Under the pieces are notes generated by a model, which ran no database searches, was not told the DNA's origin, and was given only the letters and a program-made list of their open reading frames with translations. 64,000 nt of DNA from VAZQ01 sp036557705 (GTDB taxonomy: Bacteria > Pseudomonadota > Alphaproteobacteria > Rhizobiales > Xanthobacteraceae). Location: positions 62,001 through 126,000 of the forward strand of contig DATBHB010000159.1 of assembly GCA_036557705.1 (NCBI GenBank). The letters are read 5' to 3'. Positions within the stretch are counted from its first letter, which is position 1, and the number at the start of each line of letters is the position of its first letter. Positions 47,106-55,918 of this stretch are shown here, one piece after another. The position numbers and the translations under genes are program-made.

Positions 47106-48305
47106 ATGAAAATAGCAAAAATGGAGGATTTCCACGTCGATGGCGGATGGGACACCTGGTCCTTCCTCAAGATCACGACCGATGACGGGCTCTCCGGCTG
47201 GTCCGAGTTCAAGGAAAGCGGCCGCCGTGGACTCGCCGCCATCATTCATGGGCTTGGCGAGACGCTGATCGGCGAGGACCCCCGCGCAATCGGCCGGATC
47301 GACGCCGCGCTTTATTCGCGTACCCGGACGGTGACCGGGGGAATGAACGCGAATGCAGCGGGCGCGATCCTCAATGCCTGCCTCGATATCAAAGGCAAGG
47401 CCCTCGGCGTGCCTGTCCATGAGCTGTTTGGCGGCGCCGTCCGTGAGCGCATTCCAGTCTACTGGTCGCGCTGCGGCGTCATTCGCGCCCGTTGTGCTTT
47501 CTTGTTCGGCGGCGTGATCGATGCCCCGCCGGTGCGCTCGCTTGCCGATCTTAAGCCGGCCGGTCGCGAGGTGTCGGAGCGCGGGTTTAGGGCAGCAAAA
47601 ACCAACGTACTCCTGTTTGATGAGAACGGCGGGCGCCAGTACACGCCAGGTTCGGCGCGCGGTGCCGGGCATCCCGAGCTGAACCTGCCGGAAGGCGTGC
47701 TCGCGGCGCTGCTTGCGCAGCTTGCGGCCTTGCAGGAAGGTGCCGGACCCAAGGTCCGTTTCGCCGTCGATCTCAATTTCAACTACAAGCCCGAGGGATT
47801 TCGCCGGATCGCCAAAAAGGTCGAGCCGTTCGAATTGCTGTGGCTCGAAATGGATTGCTACGAGCCGCAGGCGCTCGCGCTCATTCGCCAGTCGACCACG
47901 ACGCCGATTGCTTCCCTGGAGACCATCCTTGGGCGGCGTGCGTTAAAACCTTATCTCGATGCTCGTTGTGTCGATGTCGCAATTATCGATCCACAGTATA
48001 ATGGCGTCGTCGAGGCCGTGCGCATGGCTGCGCTGTGCGACACCTATGAGATAAACGTGGCTTCGCACAATTTCAGCGGACCGCTGTCAGTCGTGATCGC
48101 GGCGCATTTCGCCGCTGTCGTTCCCAATTTCCGCATCGGGGAGTTGGACGTCGATGAAGTGCCCTGGAAGCAGAAGCTGCTGACCAGGCCATTGCGGATC
48201 GAGAACGGCGAAATCGTACTTCCTGCCGGTCCCGGCTGGGGTACCGAAATCGACGAAGCCCTGCTACATGCGCACGCGGCCAAGCAGGAGGCTTCGCAAA
48301 ATTGA
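47106..48305 (+). CDS. Mandelate racemase/muconate lactonizing-like enzyme (enolase superfamily)
   Basis: A 399-residue protein with the capping domain (~1-120, GWSEFKESGRRGLAAI) and TIM barrel. Metal ligands appear in the usual order: Asp in FAVDLNFNYK (~223), Glu in LLWLEMDCYEP (~248) and Glu in PIASLETILGRR (~275), with a His in ASHNFSGPLS (~327). A KTN segment near 165 holds the second-strand Lys. It abstracts an alpha-proton of a carboxylate, for dehydration or isomerisation; the substrate cannot be told. Between two paralogous amidohydrolases, it suggests one sugar-acid or cyclic-acid route. Confidence 0.85.
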   Translation: MKIAKMEDFHVDGGWDTWSFLKITTDDGLSGWSEFKESGRRGLAAIIHGLGETLIGEDPRAIGRIDAALYSRTRTVTGGMNANAAGAILNACLDIKGKALGVPVHELFGGAVRERIPVYWSRCGVIRARCAFLFGGVIDAPPVRSLADLKPAGREVSERGFRAAKTNVLLFDENGGRQYTPGSARGAGHPELNLPEGVLAALLAQLAALQEGAGPKVRFAVDLNFNYKPEGFRRIAKKVEPFELLWLEMDCYEPQALALIRQSTTTPIASLETILGRRALKPYLDARCVDVAIIDPQYNGVVEAVRMAALCDTYEINVASHNFSGPLSVVIAAHFAAVVPNFRIGELDVDEVPWKQKLLTRPLRIENGEIVLPAGPGWGTEIDEALLHAHAAKQEASQN

Positions 48306-48342
48306 ACAACGTCGCTGAGGCGACGGGCCGCGCCACACGAGC

Positions 48343-48480
48343 CCCCTCTCCCCGTTTGCGGGGAGAGGGTCGGGGTGAGGGGCCTTTCCATCCGGCGAGC
48401 TATTAGGGGCCCCTCACCCGCCGCCCATAGCGCGTATACGCGCTATGGGCGGCGACCTCTCCCCGCACGCGGGGAGAGGT
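48343..48480. repeat. Family D repeat pair
   Basis: CCCTCTCCCCGTTTGCGGGG, GTGAGGGGCC, GGGCCCCTCACCC, and CCTCTCCCCGCACGCGGGG, with a CGCGTATACGCG palindrome between. Lies between the enolase-superfamily and amidohydrolase genes. Confidence 0.8.
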
Positions 48481-48553
48481 GTCGCCTGCTGCACCCGCTG
48501 GGAAAAAATCAGGTACGATTAGCTTCGAACAGAATGCAGAGCTTCGAGGGCGC

Positions 48554-49483
48554 ATGATCATCGATTGGCATACGCATGTGCATTCGCCGCGCGAGCAGGC
48601 GGCGCCGTTCTGGCGCGGCCAATGTCCGGCCACGATCGAAAACGTGCTCCGGCTCCATGACGAGGTCGGGCTCGATGTGAGCGTGATTTCCAATTCTGGC
48701 CATTACCTCAAGGCCTACAGCCGCGAGGAAGCTCTTCCCGTCATCCGCGAGACGAACAAGTACATGGCCTCACTGCGCGACCGCCATAAGGACAGGATCG
48801 TGGCCCTGGCGGTGGCGATCCCCGGCGGCGGCGAGGCTCACCTGCGCGAATTAGAGCGCGCCGTGAGAGAGGACGATCTGCGCGGCGTCTTGATCAGTTC
48901 GAGCCATCGGCGAGCCTACCCGGACGACGATGACGCGCGGCCGTTCTTCGCGCTGGCAACCGAATTGGAAATCCCGGTTTTCATGCATCCGCCGTCGGTC
49001 GGCTTCGGCGAGGAGCGCATGAAGGAATTTCGGCTTGCTTCGAGCGTGGGCCGGCCTTTCGATTCATGCTTGGCGCTTGCGCGCCTCATTGTCAGGGGCG
49101 TGTTCGAGGAATTCCCGTCACTCAAATTCGTGGCAAGCCATCTCGGCGGCGGCATCTGCGAGATCATCGGCCGGATGGATTACGCCTACGAATTGCGAGA
49201 CAATCCCCTGATCCTCGGCCCCTATGGGCCGCCGCTCCATATTACGCGCAAGCCGAGCGAGTACCTGCGGATGATCTATTTCGATACCGTGAGCTACCAC
49301 GCGCCGGCGGTCGAATGCGCGATCAAGACCGTGGGGGCGGACCGTTTGATCTTCGGCACCGATTCGCCGATGCTGATTGCGCTCAAGCGCCGGGGCCTCG
49401 ATCTCATCGGCCAGATAGGGCTAAGCGCAGCCGAGAAAGCAATGGTGCTTGGCGGAACGGCGAGGAGATTGCTGAAATTCTAG
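48554..49483 (+). CDS. Amidohydrolase 2-family protein, paralogue
   Basis: A 309-residue enzyme from the ATG at 48554 (MIIDWHTHVHSPREQAAPFW). Same order of landmarks as the 45942 gene: metal site at the start, PVFMHPPSVGFGEERM near 160, VASHLGGGICEIIGRMDYAY near 205 and IFGTDSPMLIAL near 275. An in-frame GTG upstream lies inside the repeat and is rejected. Its stop TAG is the first three bases of a family E palindrome. It probably shares substrate class with its paralogue. Confidence 0.87.
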   Translation: MIIDWHTHVHSPREQAAPFWRGQCPATIENVLRLHDEVGLDVSVISNSGHYLKAYSREEALPVIRETNKYMASLRDRHKDRIVALAVAIPGGGEAHLRELERAVREDDLRGVLISSSHRRAYPDDDDARPFFALATELEIPVFMHPPSVGFGEERMKEFRLASSVGRPFDSCLALARLIVRGVFEEFPSLKFVASHLGGGICEIIGRMDYAYELRDNPLILGPYGPPLHITRKPSEYLRMIYFDTVSYHAPAVECAIKTVGADRLIFGTDSPMLIALKRRGLDLIGQIGLSAAEKAMVLGGTARRLLKF

Positions 49484-49507
49484 GTGCGGGTTTCAAACCC
49501 GCCCCTA
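49481..49507. repeat. Family E short palindrome
   Basis: TAGGTGCGGGTTTCAAACCCG, then CCCCTAC, almost the same as 38505-38531. It begins with the stop codon of the amidohydrolase and precedes a Bug gene. Confidence 0.8.
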
Positions 49508-49521
49508 CGGAGAACACCATC

Positions 49522-50568
49522 ATGCCTGGAAGCAAGGACCATTCGATGAGCATCATTCTCCGGCGCATGGTCTGCGCCTGCGTGGCGTTGCTCGCCGCGC
49601 AGGCCTCAGCGCTTGCCGATCCGGTCGCGGACTTCTATCGAGGCAAAACGATCAGCCTTTATGTCGGATTCCCGCCGGGCGGCGGGTACGATCTCTATGC
49701 GCGCATGTTCGCGCCGTATTTCACGCGCCACATCCCCGGCAATCCCGTAATCGTGCTCAAAACCATGCTGGGCGGCAGCGGCATCAAAGCTGCCGGCTAT
49801 ATGACGAGCATCACCCCTCAGGACGGCACCTCGCTCGGGATGTTTCTCGATGCACTGACGCTCGGCAAAGTGCTCGGCGGTCCCGGCGAGTTCGATCCGG
49901 TGAAGCTCACCTGGATCGGCCGCATCGTCTCGACCGCAACCGTATCGGTGGTCTGGCATACGTCGCCGGTGCAGACGATCGAGGAGGCCAAGCATCACGA
50001 ACTGCTGATGGCCGGCACGGTGCCGTCGAACACGTCGAGCTTCATTCCCGCCGCGCTGAACGATCTCATCGGCACCAAGATCAAGGTGATCCTCGGCTTC
50101 CGCGGCTCGCCGGACCAGGCGCTCTCCATGATGCGCGGCGAGACGCAGTCGATCGGCGGGATGAGCTGGGAGGCGATCCAGGCCAACCATCGCGAATGGC
50201 TCGATCAGCATCTCGTCAGGGTCCTCTATGCGCAGGGCGCGCACCGGATCAAGGAGTTGCCGAACGATCCGGCGCTCCTGGATTTCGCCACCGACGAGCG
50301 ATCGCGGCATATTCTCTCGCTGCTGGGCAGCGGACCGGAGATCGGCCGCTCCCTGGTGGCGGAGCCCGGCATCCCGCCCGAGCGTGCGACGGCATTGCGC
50401 AAGGCCTTCACTGCGACCGTCGAGGACCCCGATTTCATCGCCGATATGACGAAACGCAATCTCAATATCGAACCGTTGAGCGGCGAAGAAGTGCAGCAGC
50501 TGGTCGGCACCGCGGTGGCGACTCCGAAGGAGCTTGTGGCCCAGGCCAAGCGTTATATCGGCCAGTAA
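49522..50568 (+). CDS. Bug/TctC-family binding protein (VADFY type)
   Basis: A 348-residue binding protein. Two starts are possible, ATG at 49522 or at 49546; both leave a signal peptide ending ACVALLAAQASALA. The mature part DPVADFYRGKTISLYVGFPP and VIVLKTMLGGSGIKAAGYM is the same Bug subfamily as the 42441/43507 pair. It follows the amidohydrolase on the same strand and may bind its substrate. No membrane transporter subunit is near. Confidence 0.9.
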   Translation: MPGSKDHSMSIILRRMVCACVALLAAQASALADPVADFYRGKTISLYVGFPPGGGYDLYARMFAPYFTRHIPGNPVIVLKTMLGGSGIKAAGYMTSITPQDGTSLGMFLDALTLGKVLGGPGEFDPVKLTWIGRIVSTATVSVVWHTSPVQTIEEAKHHELLMAGTVPSNTSSFIPAALNDLIGTKIKVILGFRGSPDQALSMMRGETQSIGGMSWEAIQANHREWLDQHLVRVLYAQGAHRIKELPNDPALLDFATDERSRHILSLLGSGPEIGRSLVAEPGIPPERATALRKAFTATVEDPDFIADMTKRNLNIEPLSGEEVQQLVGTAVATPKELVAQAKRYIGQ

Positions 50569-50579
50569 CAGTAGGGCAG

Positions 50580-50738
50580 TAGGGTGGGCAAAATCGCCGC
50601 TAACCCCTCAGGCTCGCACGGGACGGGGGCGATTTTGCCCACGCGGTCGGGTTGCAAGACAGGCCCGCGTGGGCAAAGGCGCTTGAGCCGCCGTGTGCGA
50701 CCTGAACCGCCTGCGTTAAGCGCCTTTGCCCACCCTAC
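50580..50738. repeat. Family A double-hairpin repeat, copy 6
   Basis: Left hairpin AGGGTGGGCAAAATCGCCG / GGGGCGATTTTGCCCACGCGG, right hairpin CCCGCGTGGGCAAAGGCGCT / AAGCGCCTTTGCCCACCCTA. The order of inner words is the reverse of copy 5, yet each hairpin remains self-complementary. Confidence 0.85.
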
Positions 50739-50748
50739 AGGTTCAGGA

Positions 50749-51264
50749 TTACAAACTCACCGGCGTGCTCATGAAGTCGCGTTTGGCGAGCTCGATCCCG
50801 CAGTGACGCAGAATGTCATAGGCCGTAGTGCAGTGAAAGAAGAAATTCGGCAGGATGAAATTGAGTAGAAGCCCGTGGCCCGTGAACTTACGCTCGCCCG
50901 AACCGAGCTTGATAACGACGTCCTTGTCCTCGGTGCCGTCGATCTGCGCCGGCTTGAATCCCCGTAGATAATCATTGGTCTTTGCGAGCCGTGCCTTCAG
51001 CTCGTCGAAGCTCGTCTCGGTATTGGGCAGATTCAACATTTCGCTGCCGGCGAGAGCGCTTGCGGCACGCACCGCATGCGCGCTCGCCTGCTGCACCTGG
51101 CGGCAATAGGGATACATGTCGGGATAAAGCCGCATGTTGAACAGGAAATTAGGGTCAAGTTGTTTAGCCTTGATGTGCGCAAGCGCCTTATCGATGCAGT
51201 CCGACTGGGCAGTCAGGAATTGGATGAAAACCGGGACCGATATCTTGAACATGGAGATTTGCAT
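50749..51264 (-). CDS. DUF1993-family protein
   Basis: A 171-residue protein from the ATG at 51264 (MQISMFKISVPVFIQFLTAQ). It matches DUF1993, a four-helix-like family related to the DinB/YfiT fold, with conserved FNMRLYPDMYPYCRQVQQAS near 45 and NFILPNFFFHCTTAYDILRHCG near 140 (His residues that could form a DinB-like metal site). Function is unknown. Longer upstream frames run into the next gene's region and are rejected. Confidence 0.82.
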   Translation of the reverse strand: MQISMFKISVPVFIQFLTAQSDCIDKALAHIKAKQLDPNFLFNMRLYPDMYPYCRQVQQASAHAVRAASALAGSEMLNLPNTETSFDELKARLAKTNDYLRGFKPAQIDGTEDKDVVIKLGSGERKFTGHGLLLNFILPNFFFHCTTAYDILRHCGIELAKRDFMSTPVSL

Positions 51265-51329
51265 GGAACGCTTCCTTGCGCTTGAGATGCTTTGAGAGGT
51301 CGAAACTTTAGCATGGAGAAACCAGCCCC

Positions 51330-52388
51330 ATGAAGGCAATCGTGATCCGCGAATTCGGCCCGCCCGATGTGCTGCGCTACGAGGATGTGCCGGACCCGCA
51401 ACCGCGGTTGGGCGAGATCCGCATCCGCATTCATGCCGCAACCGTCAACCGCGTCCTCGACGTCAGCCTCCGCGCCGGCAAAGAAGGCTTTCGCGGACCT
51501 GTCCTCCCGCTCATTCCAGGCGTCGACTGTGCCGGCATCGTCGATGCGGTTGGCGCGGGGGTGCGGCGCTGGGCGGCTGGACAGCGCGTAGCCGCGGCTG
51601 GCGCCATGCCGCTCGATCCATGCCCCGAGGACTGCTCGGACTACCGGGGGCCGTCCGGCATGATGGGAATCAAGCGGCCGGGCGGCTTTGCCGAACTGGT
51701 CTGCGTTCCTGCTTGCGCGACCGTCGAGGTGCCCCCGGTGCTCGATTTCCACAACGCCGCCGTGATCATGCGCCATGCCCCGACTGCGTGGAATCTGCTG
51801 ATCAATGCGGCGGGCCTCGCTGAGCATGAGACGGTTCTGATCATGGGCGCGGGCGGCAATCTCGGCACGACGGGCATCCAGATCGCGAAGAACGTCGTCG
51901 GCGCGACGGTGATTGCCGCTGCGGGGACCGACGAGCGCGTCCGACTCGGCCTCGATCTCGGCGCCGACTACGGCATCAACTACAACAAATCCGATTTGCG
52001 CGGCGAGGTGATGAAGATCACCGGCGGGAAAGGCCTGGACGTCCTTTACGACAACATCGCCAATTCCAGGGTGCTTCCGCAGGCGTTCCTCGCGTTGGGC
52101 ATGAACGGCCGCCTGGTGACGGCCGGCGCCCATGGCGGCCCCGATGTGCTCATCAATTTCGCGCACCTCTATCACAAGAAGATCACGATCATGGGCCGCA
52201 CCGGACACCGCGACTCCGATATCCTGAAATGCTTCGCGGCGGCGGCCGAGGGAAAGATCGAGGCGCAGATCGAGAAAGTCCTGCCGCTCTCGCGCGCCGC
52301 CGAGGCCCACCGGCTCATCGAATCCGGCGCAGTCGCCGGCAAGATCGTCCTCGACCCGACGCTGGATCAGCCGCGTAGGGCGGATTAG
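51330..52388 (+). CDS. MDR-type alcohol dehydrogenase/quinone oxidoreductase
   Basis: A 352-residue medium-chain dehydrogenase. The N-terminal GroES-like domain (VIREFGPPDVLRYEDVPDPQ, LPLIPGVDCAGIVDAVGAGV) is followed by a Rossmann domain with ILIMGAGGNLGTTG-like LIMGAGGNLGTTGIQIAKN near 175. The family reduces ketones/enones or oxidises alcohols with NAD(P)H. Catalytic zinc ligands are not clearly complete, so a quinone-reductase-type role is possible. The last codons and stop are in a family C repeat (PRRAD then TAG). Confidence 0.85.
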   Translation: MKAIVIREFGPPDVLRYEDVPDPQPRLGEIRIRIHAATVNRVLDVSLRAGKEGFRGPVLPLIPGVDCAGIVDAVGAGVRRWAAGQRVAAAGAMPLDPCPEDCSDYRGPSGMMGIKRPGGFAELVCVPACATVEVPPVLDFHNAAVIMRHAPTAWNLLINAAGLAEHETVLIMGAGGNLGTTGIQIAKNVVGATVIAAAGTDERVRLGLDLGADYGINYNKSDLRGEVMKITGGKGLDVLYDNIANSRVLPQAFLALGMNGRLVTAGAHGGPDVLINFAHLYHKKITIMGRTGHRDSDILKCFAAAAEGKIEAQIEKVLPLSRAAEAHRLIESGAVAGKIVLDPTLDQPRRAD

Positions 52389-52527
52389 CGCGGCCGAGGT
52401 CATGCGGGTTTGTGATACGGCCCCGATCCGCGCGTAATCCGCCGTCAACCGCCACGGCGGGTTACGGCGCGCCCGTAAGAGCGAGGTGTGGAGACGCGTT
52501 GCGACCGGCGCGCCTAACCCGCCCTAC
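52375..52527. repeat. Family C repeat, copy 2
   Basis: CGTAGGGCGGATTAGCGCGGC at the left and CCGGCGCGCCTAACCCGCCC at the right, with CGCGTAATCCGCCG and GGCGGGTTACGGCGCG inside. Supplies the final codons and stop of the dehydrogenase gene. Confidence 0.8.
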
Positions 52528-52536
52528 GACTGCGCC

Positions 52537-53466
52537 TCACCCCCGGATCGCCTCGTATTGCGGGATTTCGTTCGTCTGATATCCCTTGATGACCCGCTCG
52601 GAGCCGAAGCCCCAGTAGTTGCGAAGCGTCTCCGGCCCGTGCATCTTGGGATAGAGGGGAAATTCCTGATGCCAGGGCCGCGGATCGAAATAACCGAGAT
52701 CCTCGTCCTTCATCTGATCCATCTCGGTGAAGATCTCCACGCGCACAAGATCGGAGTTGCGGTGATAGGTCGCGACGTTGTGACCAATGACATGGCGGCC
52801 CGGCCCCCACACCAGGTGAATTTTGTTGTACGCCAGATAATCGATCGCCTTGTGGATCTCCGCCCAGTCGATCACCTCGAACGCGATGTGATGCAGCTGC
52901 GGCTCATCGTCGATGATGAAATTGAGCGTGTGATGGTCGGTGTTGCAGCGCATGAAGACGAAAAAATCGCCGCGCCAGTCGGAGACCCGGAACCCGAGCA
53001 CGTCGCAGTAGAACTTGACGATCTTCTGTACATCGAGGACCCGATAGGCGACGTGGCCGAGCTTGAGGATGTTGAAGACCGCGGGAGCGCCGTCGGGCTT
53101 GGCGAACTTGTACTCGGCGAAGAGATCAAGCGGCGTTCCCTTCGGGTCTTCAAACGTCACGGCATCGGCGATGCCGGGCGAGATGCCCTTGCGACGCTCG
53201 GTCTTGAACCCCATCCTCTGGAGTTCTTTCGCGACATCGCCGAGATCGCTGCCGGGCGCGACCTGGAACGAGAGCCGCTTGAGCCCGCTGGGCTCGCCGC
53301 GAACCAGCTCGATCGCCTCGAGCCCCTGTTTGCTGCTCAGGAATACGCGGTCCCGGCTTTTCTCGACAATGCCTAACCCCAGTATCCGGCTGTAGTAGTC
53401 GGTCTGGGCCTCGATATCCGGCGTCGACAGCGTCGCATGCCCGAGCCGTTTCACCTTGACAACCAT
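52537..53466 (-). CDS. Two-domain VOC (extradiol dioxygenase-like) protein
   Basis: A 309-residue protein with two vicinal-oxygen-chelate domains: RLGHATLSTPDIEAQTDYYS at the start and LGHVAYRVLDVQKIVKFYCD near 145, followed by HHIAFEV near 210 and VRVEIFTEMD near 265. The H...H...E spacing of the C-terminal domain matches the Fe(II) site of catechol 2,3-dioxygenase-type enzymes. It probably opens a catecholic ring or is a related lyase. It sits 15 bases upstream of nothing else but follows the fumarylacetoacetate hydrolase gene on the same strand, which fits ring-fission catabolism. Confidence 0.85.
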   Translation of the reverse strand: MVVKVKRLGHATLSTPDIEAQTDYYSRILGLGIVEKSRDRVFLSSKQGLEAIELVRGEPSGLKRLSFQVAPGSDLGDVAKELQRMGFKTERRKGISPGIADAVTFEDPKGTPLDLFAEYKFAKPDGAPAVFNILKLGHVAYRVLDVQKIVKFYCDVLGFRVSDWRGDFFVFMRCNTDHHTLNFIIDDEPQLHHIAFEVIDWAEIHKAIDYLAYNKIHLVWGPGRHVIGHNVATYHRNSDLVRVEIFTEMDQMKDEDLGYFDPRPWHQEFPLYPKMHGPETLRNYWGFGSERVIKGYQTNEIPQYEAIRG

Positions 53467-53481
53467 GACGAACCTCCTGCC

Positions 53482-54354
53482 TTACGCCTGGTGCGCCCTC
53501 ACCTTGACCTCGAATTCGCCGATCCGATCGCACTTGCCGCGCAGCACGTCGCCCGGCTTGACGGGGCTGACCCCCTGCGGCGTCCCGGTGTAGTACACGT
53601 CGCCCGGATAGAGCGTGTAGAAGGATGACGCGAACTCGATCAAGCGGCCGATATCGTAGATCAGGTCCCTGGTTTCCGCCGTCTGCTTGAGCTCGTTGTT
53701 GAGCGTCAGCGTGATTTTGAGGTCGTTGGGATTGGAAATTTCGTCTGCCGTCACCATCCAGGGCCCGAGCACCGAATAGCCGTCAATCGACTTGCGGAAG
53801 CTGCGGTCCTCGCCGCCGCGGCAGGTCATATCGAGGCCGAGCGTATAGCCCGCGATATAATCTAAAGCCTTGTTTTTGGGGATATCGGAGCCCTGCTTGC
53901 CGATGATGACGACAAGCTCGATCTCGTGCTCGTTGCTGCGGTCGAGGAAGCGCAGCGGAATGCCTTCCGAGGGTCCGACGATCGAGGAATTCGCCTTCAG
54001 AAAAATTCCGGCCTTGCCGATATCCGGCGGCTGCCGCGCGGTCGCCTCCCGCGGCAGATCGGTACGCGAGCGCATTTCTTCGATGTGCTTCTTGTAGTTC
54101 GTCGGCGCCGCCATGGCCTTGGAGGGCCGCGCGACCGGCGCAAGCAGTCTCACTTCGGACAGCGCCTTCGTGGGCGCTTTCGCGGCCATCTCCTCGATGC
54201 GCTTGCGCCATGTCGGCAGCGCCGCGATGACTGCGTCGCCCTTCATGTCATAGCGGGCATTTTTCCTGATCTCGTCCTGCGCAGCGGTGACGTCATGGAC
54301 CATGTTTCCCATCACGACCCCAAGGCGATCCTCATCGAACCGGCAAAGCTTCAT
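53482..54354 (-). CDS. Fumarylacetoacetate hydrolase-family protein
   Basis: A 290-residue enzyme. The FAH-fold metal and catalytic residues show in ANSSIVGPSEGIPLRFLDRS then EHEIELVVIIGKQG (Glu pair, ~135-165) and GLDMTCRGGEDRSFRKSIDGY (Asp, ~190). Family members hydrolyse C-C bonds of diketo acids or act as hydratases/isomerases in aromatic breakdown. Transcribed with the VOC gene (15 bases between them); the pair resembles a meta-cleavage module. Confidence 0.88.
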   Translation of the reverse strand: MKLCRFDEDRLGVVMGNMVHDVTAAQDEIRKNARYDMKGDAVIAALPTWRKRIEEMAAKAPTKALSEVRLLAPVARPSKAMAAPTNYKKHIEEMRSRTDLPREATARQPPDIGKAGIFLKANSSIVGPSEGIPLRFLDRSNEHEIELVVIIGKQGSDIPKNKALDYIAGYTLGLDMTCRGGEDRSFRKSIDGYSVLGPWMVTADEISNPNDLKITLTLNNELKQTAETRDLIYDIGRLIEFASSFYTLYPGDVYYTGTPQGVSPVKPGDVLRGKCDRIGEFEVKVRAHQA

Positions 54355-54394
54355 CTTATCTCCCCTTGCAACCGGACTACGGATAGCTGGTAAG

Positions 54395-54560
54395 CCGGCC
54401 TTTTCCTATTGGCAAGACCCGACGCCTGGCGAGGGCGTTATCGTCGAACCAATCGCCCATGATTGGGCTTGGTTCGACGCGATTGCAGGCAAGCTGGATG
54501 AGGACTTCGTTCAGGCTGTGAACGAAAAGGCAAAGGTAAGCGGACGAAACATCAGGGGGG
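54395..54560 (+). pseudogene. Possible remnant of a VapB/MazE-type antitoxin
   Basis: One frame reads GVIVEPIAHDWAWFDAIAGK, then LDEDFVQAVNEKA, wording reminiscent of C-terminal tails of VapB-like antitoxins that follow an AbrB domain, but there is no start, no AbrB domain and no toxin gene. Very tentative. Confidence 0.25.
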
Positions 54561-54577
54561 CAGCGACTTTTTTTGTT

Positions 54578-54805
54578 TCACGCCTTGCGCAATCTGCAGA
54601 CCACCTGCGCATCGCGTTCGGCTTCACGGCGGGTGGAGTAGAATCGGTGACTGCCTCCCGCAATAATGACTTTGCTGTCGCTTGGCTCCCTGTCGACGAC
54701 AGCACACTTGCCGACGGGCCCATCGCGTACGATCCAGAATTGCGCAAGTGCCGGGGTTGAAACTGCGGCAAATACAACGGCAGCCGCAAAGAACTTCGCG
54801 TTCAT
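54578..54805 (-). CDS. Small secreted hypothetical protein
   Basis: A 75-residue protein: signal peptide MNAKFFAAAVVFAAVSTPALA, then a ~54-residue mature domain starting QFWIVRDGPVGKCAVVDREP with two cysteines (CAVV, VVCRL). Small proteins of this pattern (W-x-V-x-D...C...D-x-x-P-x-D...) are frequent in Bradyrhizobium, apparently periplasmic and uncharacterised. Monocistronic. Confidence 0.7.
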   Translation of the reverse strand: MNAKFFAAAVVFAAVSTPALAQFWIVRDGPVGKCAVVDREPSDSKVIIAGGSHRFYSTRREAERDAQVVCRLRKA

Positions 54806-54948
54806 GGTCTACACCCGAATCGTTCTACTCAGCCTAATGATCAGCCAACGTCGGAAATACCTCACGGTTCCTTAGCTGTCGGCTCTCTTGTCGAATCATT
54901 GGAGGAACTTTATCGGGAACTTTCCGCGGTAGCCGCCGTTCCAGGGCC

Positions 54949-55170
54949 ATGCCGATTTATCGACTCTTGCAGAACACGTCATTCGATCGTGATCTGATCG
55001 AAATGCTGACAGCGGTTTTTGAAGAGATGAGCTGCGAACTCGGGCTCGCCGCCGTGGAGGATGCGCTGCGCGACACCCTCGCCAGGGTCATAATCCAGTG
55101 TGCTCGCCAGGGGATGCGCGATCCCTTGCAGATACGCCAGTGCGCCTATGCCTCGCTGAAACCGACTTGA
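54949..55170 (+). CDS. Small conserved hypothetical protein
   Basis: A 73-residue soluble protein, MPIYRLLQNTSFDRDLIEML, with mostly helical content and a Cys in VIIQCARQG. Similar short proteins with a MPIYRLL start and a RDP tail (GMRDPLQIRQ) are common in the lineage, I believe, but have no assigned function. The ATG fits; no strong ribosome site is seen. Confidence 0.6.
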   Translation: MPIYRLLQNTSFDRDLIEMLTAVFEEMSCELGLAAVEDALRDTLARVIIQCARQGMRDPLQIRQCAYASLKPT

Positions 55171-55192
55171 CCTCGCTCGCGTCGCAGGCACA

Positions 55193-55358
55193 CTAGTGTT
55201 TCGGATCCGAAGTTCGCTTGATTGTGCGGCATCCTCGGTTGCGAACTTCGGAATCGAAGGACACTGGCAACTTATTGATCTAGTGTGGCTTTGGTTCAGA
55301 AGTCCGCATGTTGGACTTGCCGCAAGAATGACGCGGACTTTTGAATCGCCACCACTAG
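55193..55358. repeat. Two tandem palindromes
   Basis: Unit 1: CGGATCCGAAGTTCGC (55202-55217) faces GCGAACTTCGGAATCG (55241-55256). Unit 2: TTCAGAAGTCCGC (55295-55307) faces GCGGACTTTTGAA (55333-55345), both with outer CTAGTG/CACTAG arms. Lies upstream of ridA. Confidence 0.75.
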
Positions 55359-55425
55359 ACGAGAATTTGGTTCTGGTCGCCGAACGGCCTGATCAGGATC
55401 GGTTAATAACAACGGGAGGAAAACC

Positions 55426-55914
55426 ATGACGGCTTCGGCGCGACGTGAGTTCTTCGGCAAACTTGCTCTGCTCGGCAGCCTGTTTGCGCTCGGCAGCTCG
55501 ACCACCGCGAAGGCGCAAGCTCCGCGCAAACGTTTCGTCAAGGCCGAGCGGCCCGAGCAATCAGGCTATTCGCTGGCGGTCGTGACCGAAGGCGCCGGCA
55601 AGACGATCTGGCTCGCCGGGCATACCGGCGCCGTCGATCCCTCGGGCAAGCCGCTGGCCGGCAATCTCGATGCCCAGGTGCACGAGGTCTTTGCCGCGCT
55701 TGGCCGCACGCTCGATCAGGCGGGCGGCAAACTCTCCGACATGGTCACTATGACGGTCTTCCTGACCGACCCGCGCAACCACCGCCGCTTCACCGAGTTG
55801 CGGCGGCAAATCCTTGGCAAGGATTTTCCCGCAAGCGCGGCAATTTACATCTCGCATCTCGCCAATCCCGACGCGCTGCTCGAAATCCAGGCAGTGGCGG
55901 TGGTCCCTGCCTGA
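55426..55914 (+). CDS. Secreted RidA/YjgF-family protein
   Basis: A 162-residue protein. The ATG at 55426 has a GGGAGGA site. The start MTASARREFFGKLALLGSLF resembles a twin-arginine (RR) signal; residues ~1-31 form an export signal ending TTAKAQA. The RidA domain (~36-162) includes WLAGHTGAVDPSGK, VTMTVFLTDPRNHRRFTELR and the terminal EIQAVAVVP. The catalytic-type Arg is less clear. RidA proteins deaminate reactive imines in the cytoplasm; secreted versions are less understood. Confidence 0.82.
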   Translation: MTASARREFFGKLALLGSLFALGSSTTAKAQAPRKRFVKAERPEQSGYSLAVVTEGAGKTIWLAGHTGAVDPSGKPLAGNLDAQVHEVFAALGRTLDQAGGKLSDMVTMTVFLTDPRNHRRFTELRRQILGKDFPASAAIYISHLANPDALLEIQAVAVVPA

Positions 55915-55918
55915 CACC

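Noticed and set aside
49066..49546. Extending the Bug gene start upstream to 49066
   Set aside because: That would overlap the amidohydrolase gene in another frame; a signal peptide begins near 49522/49546.
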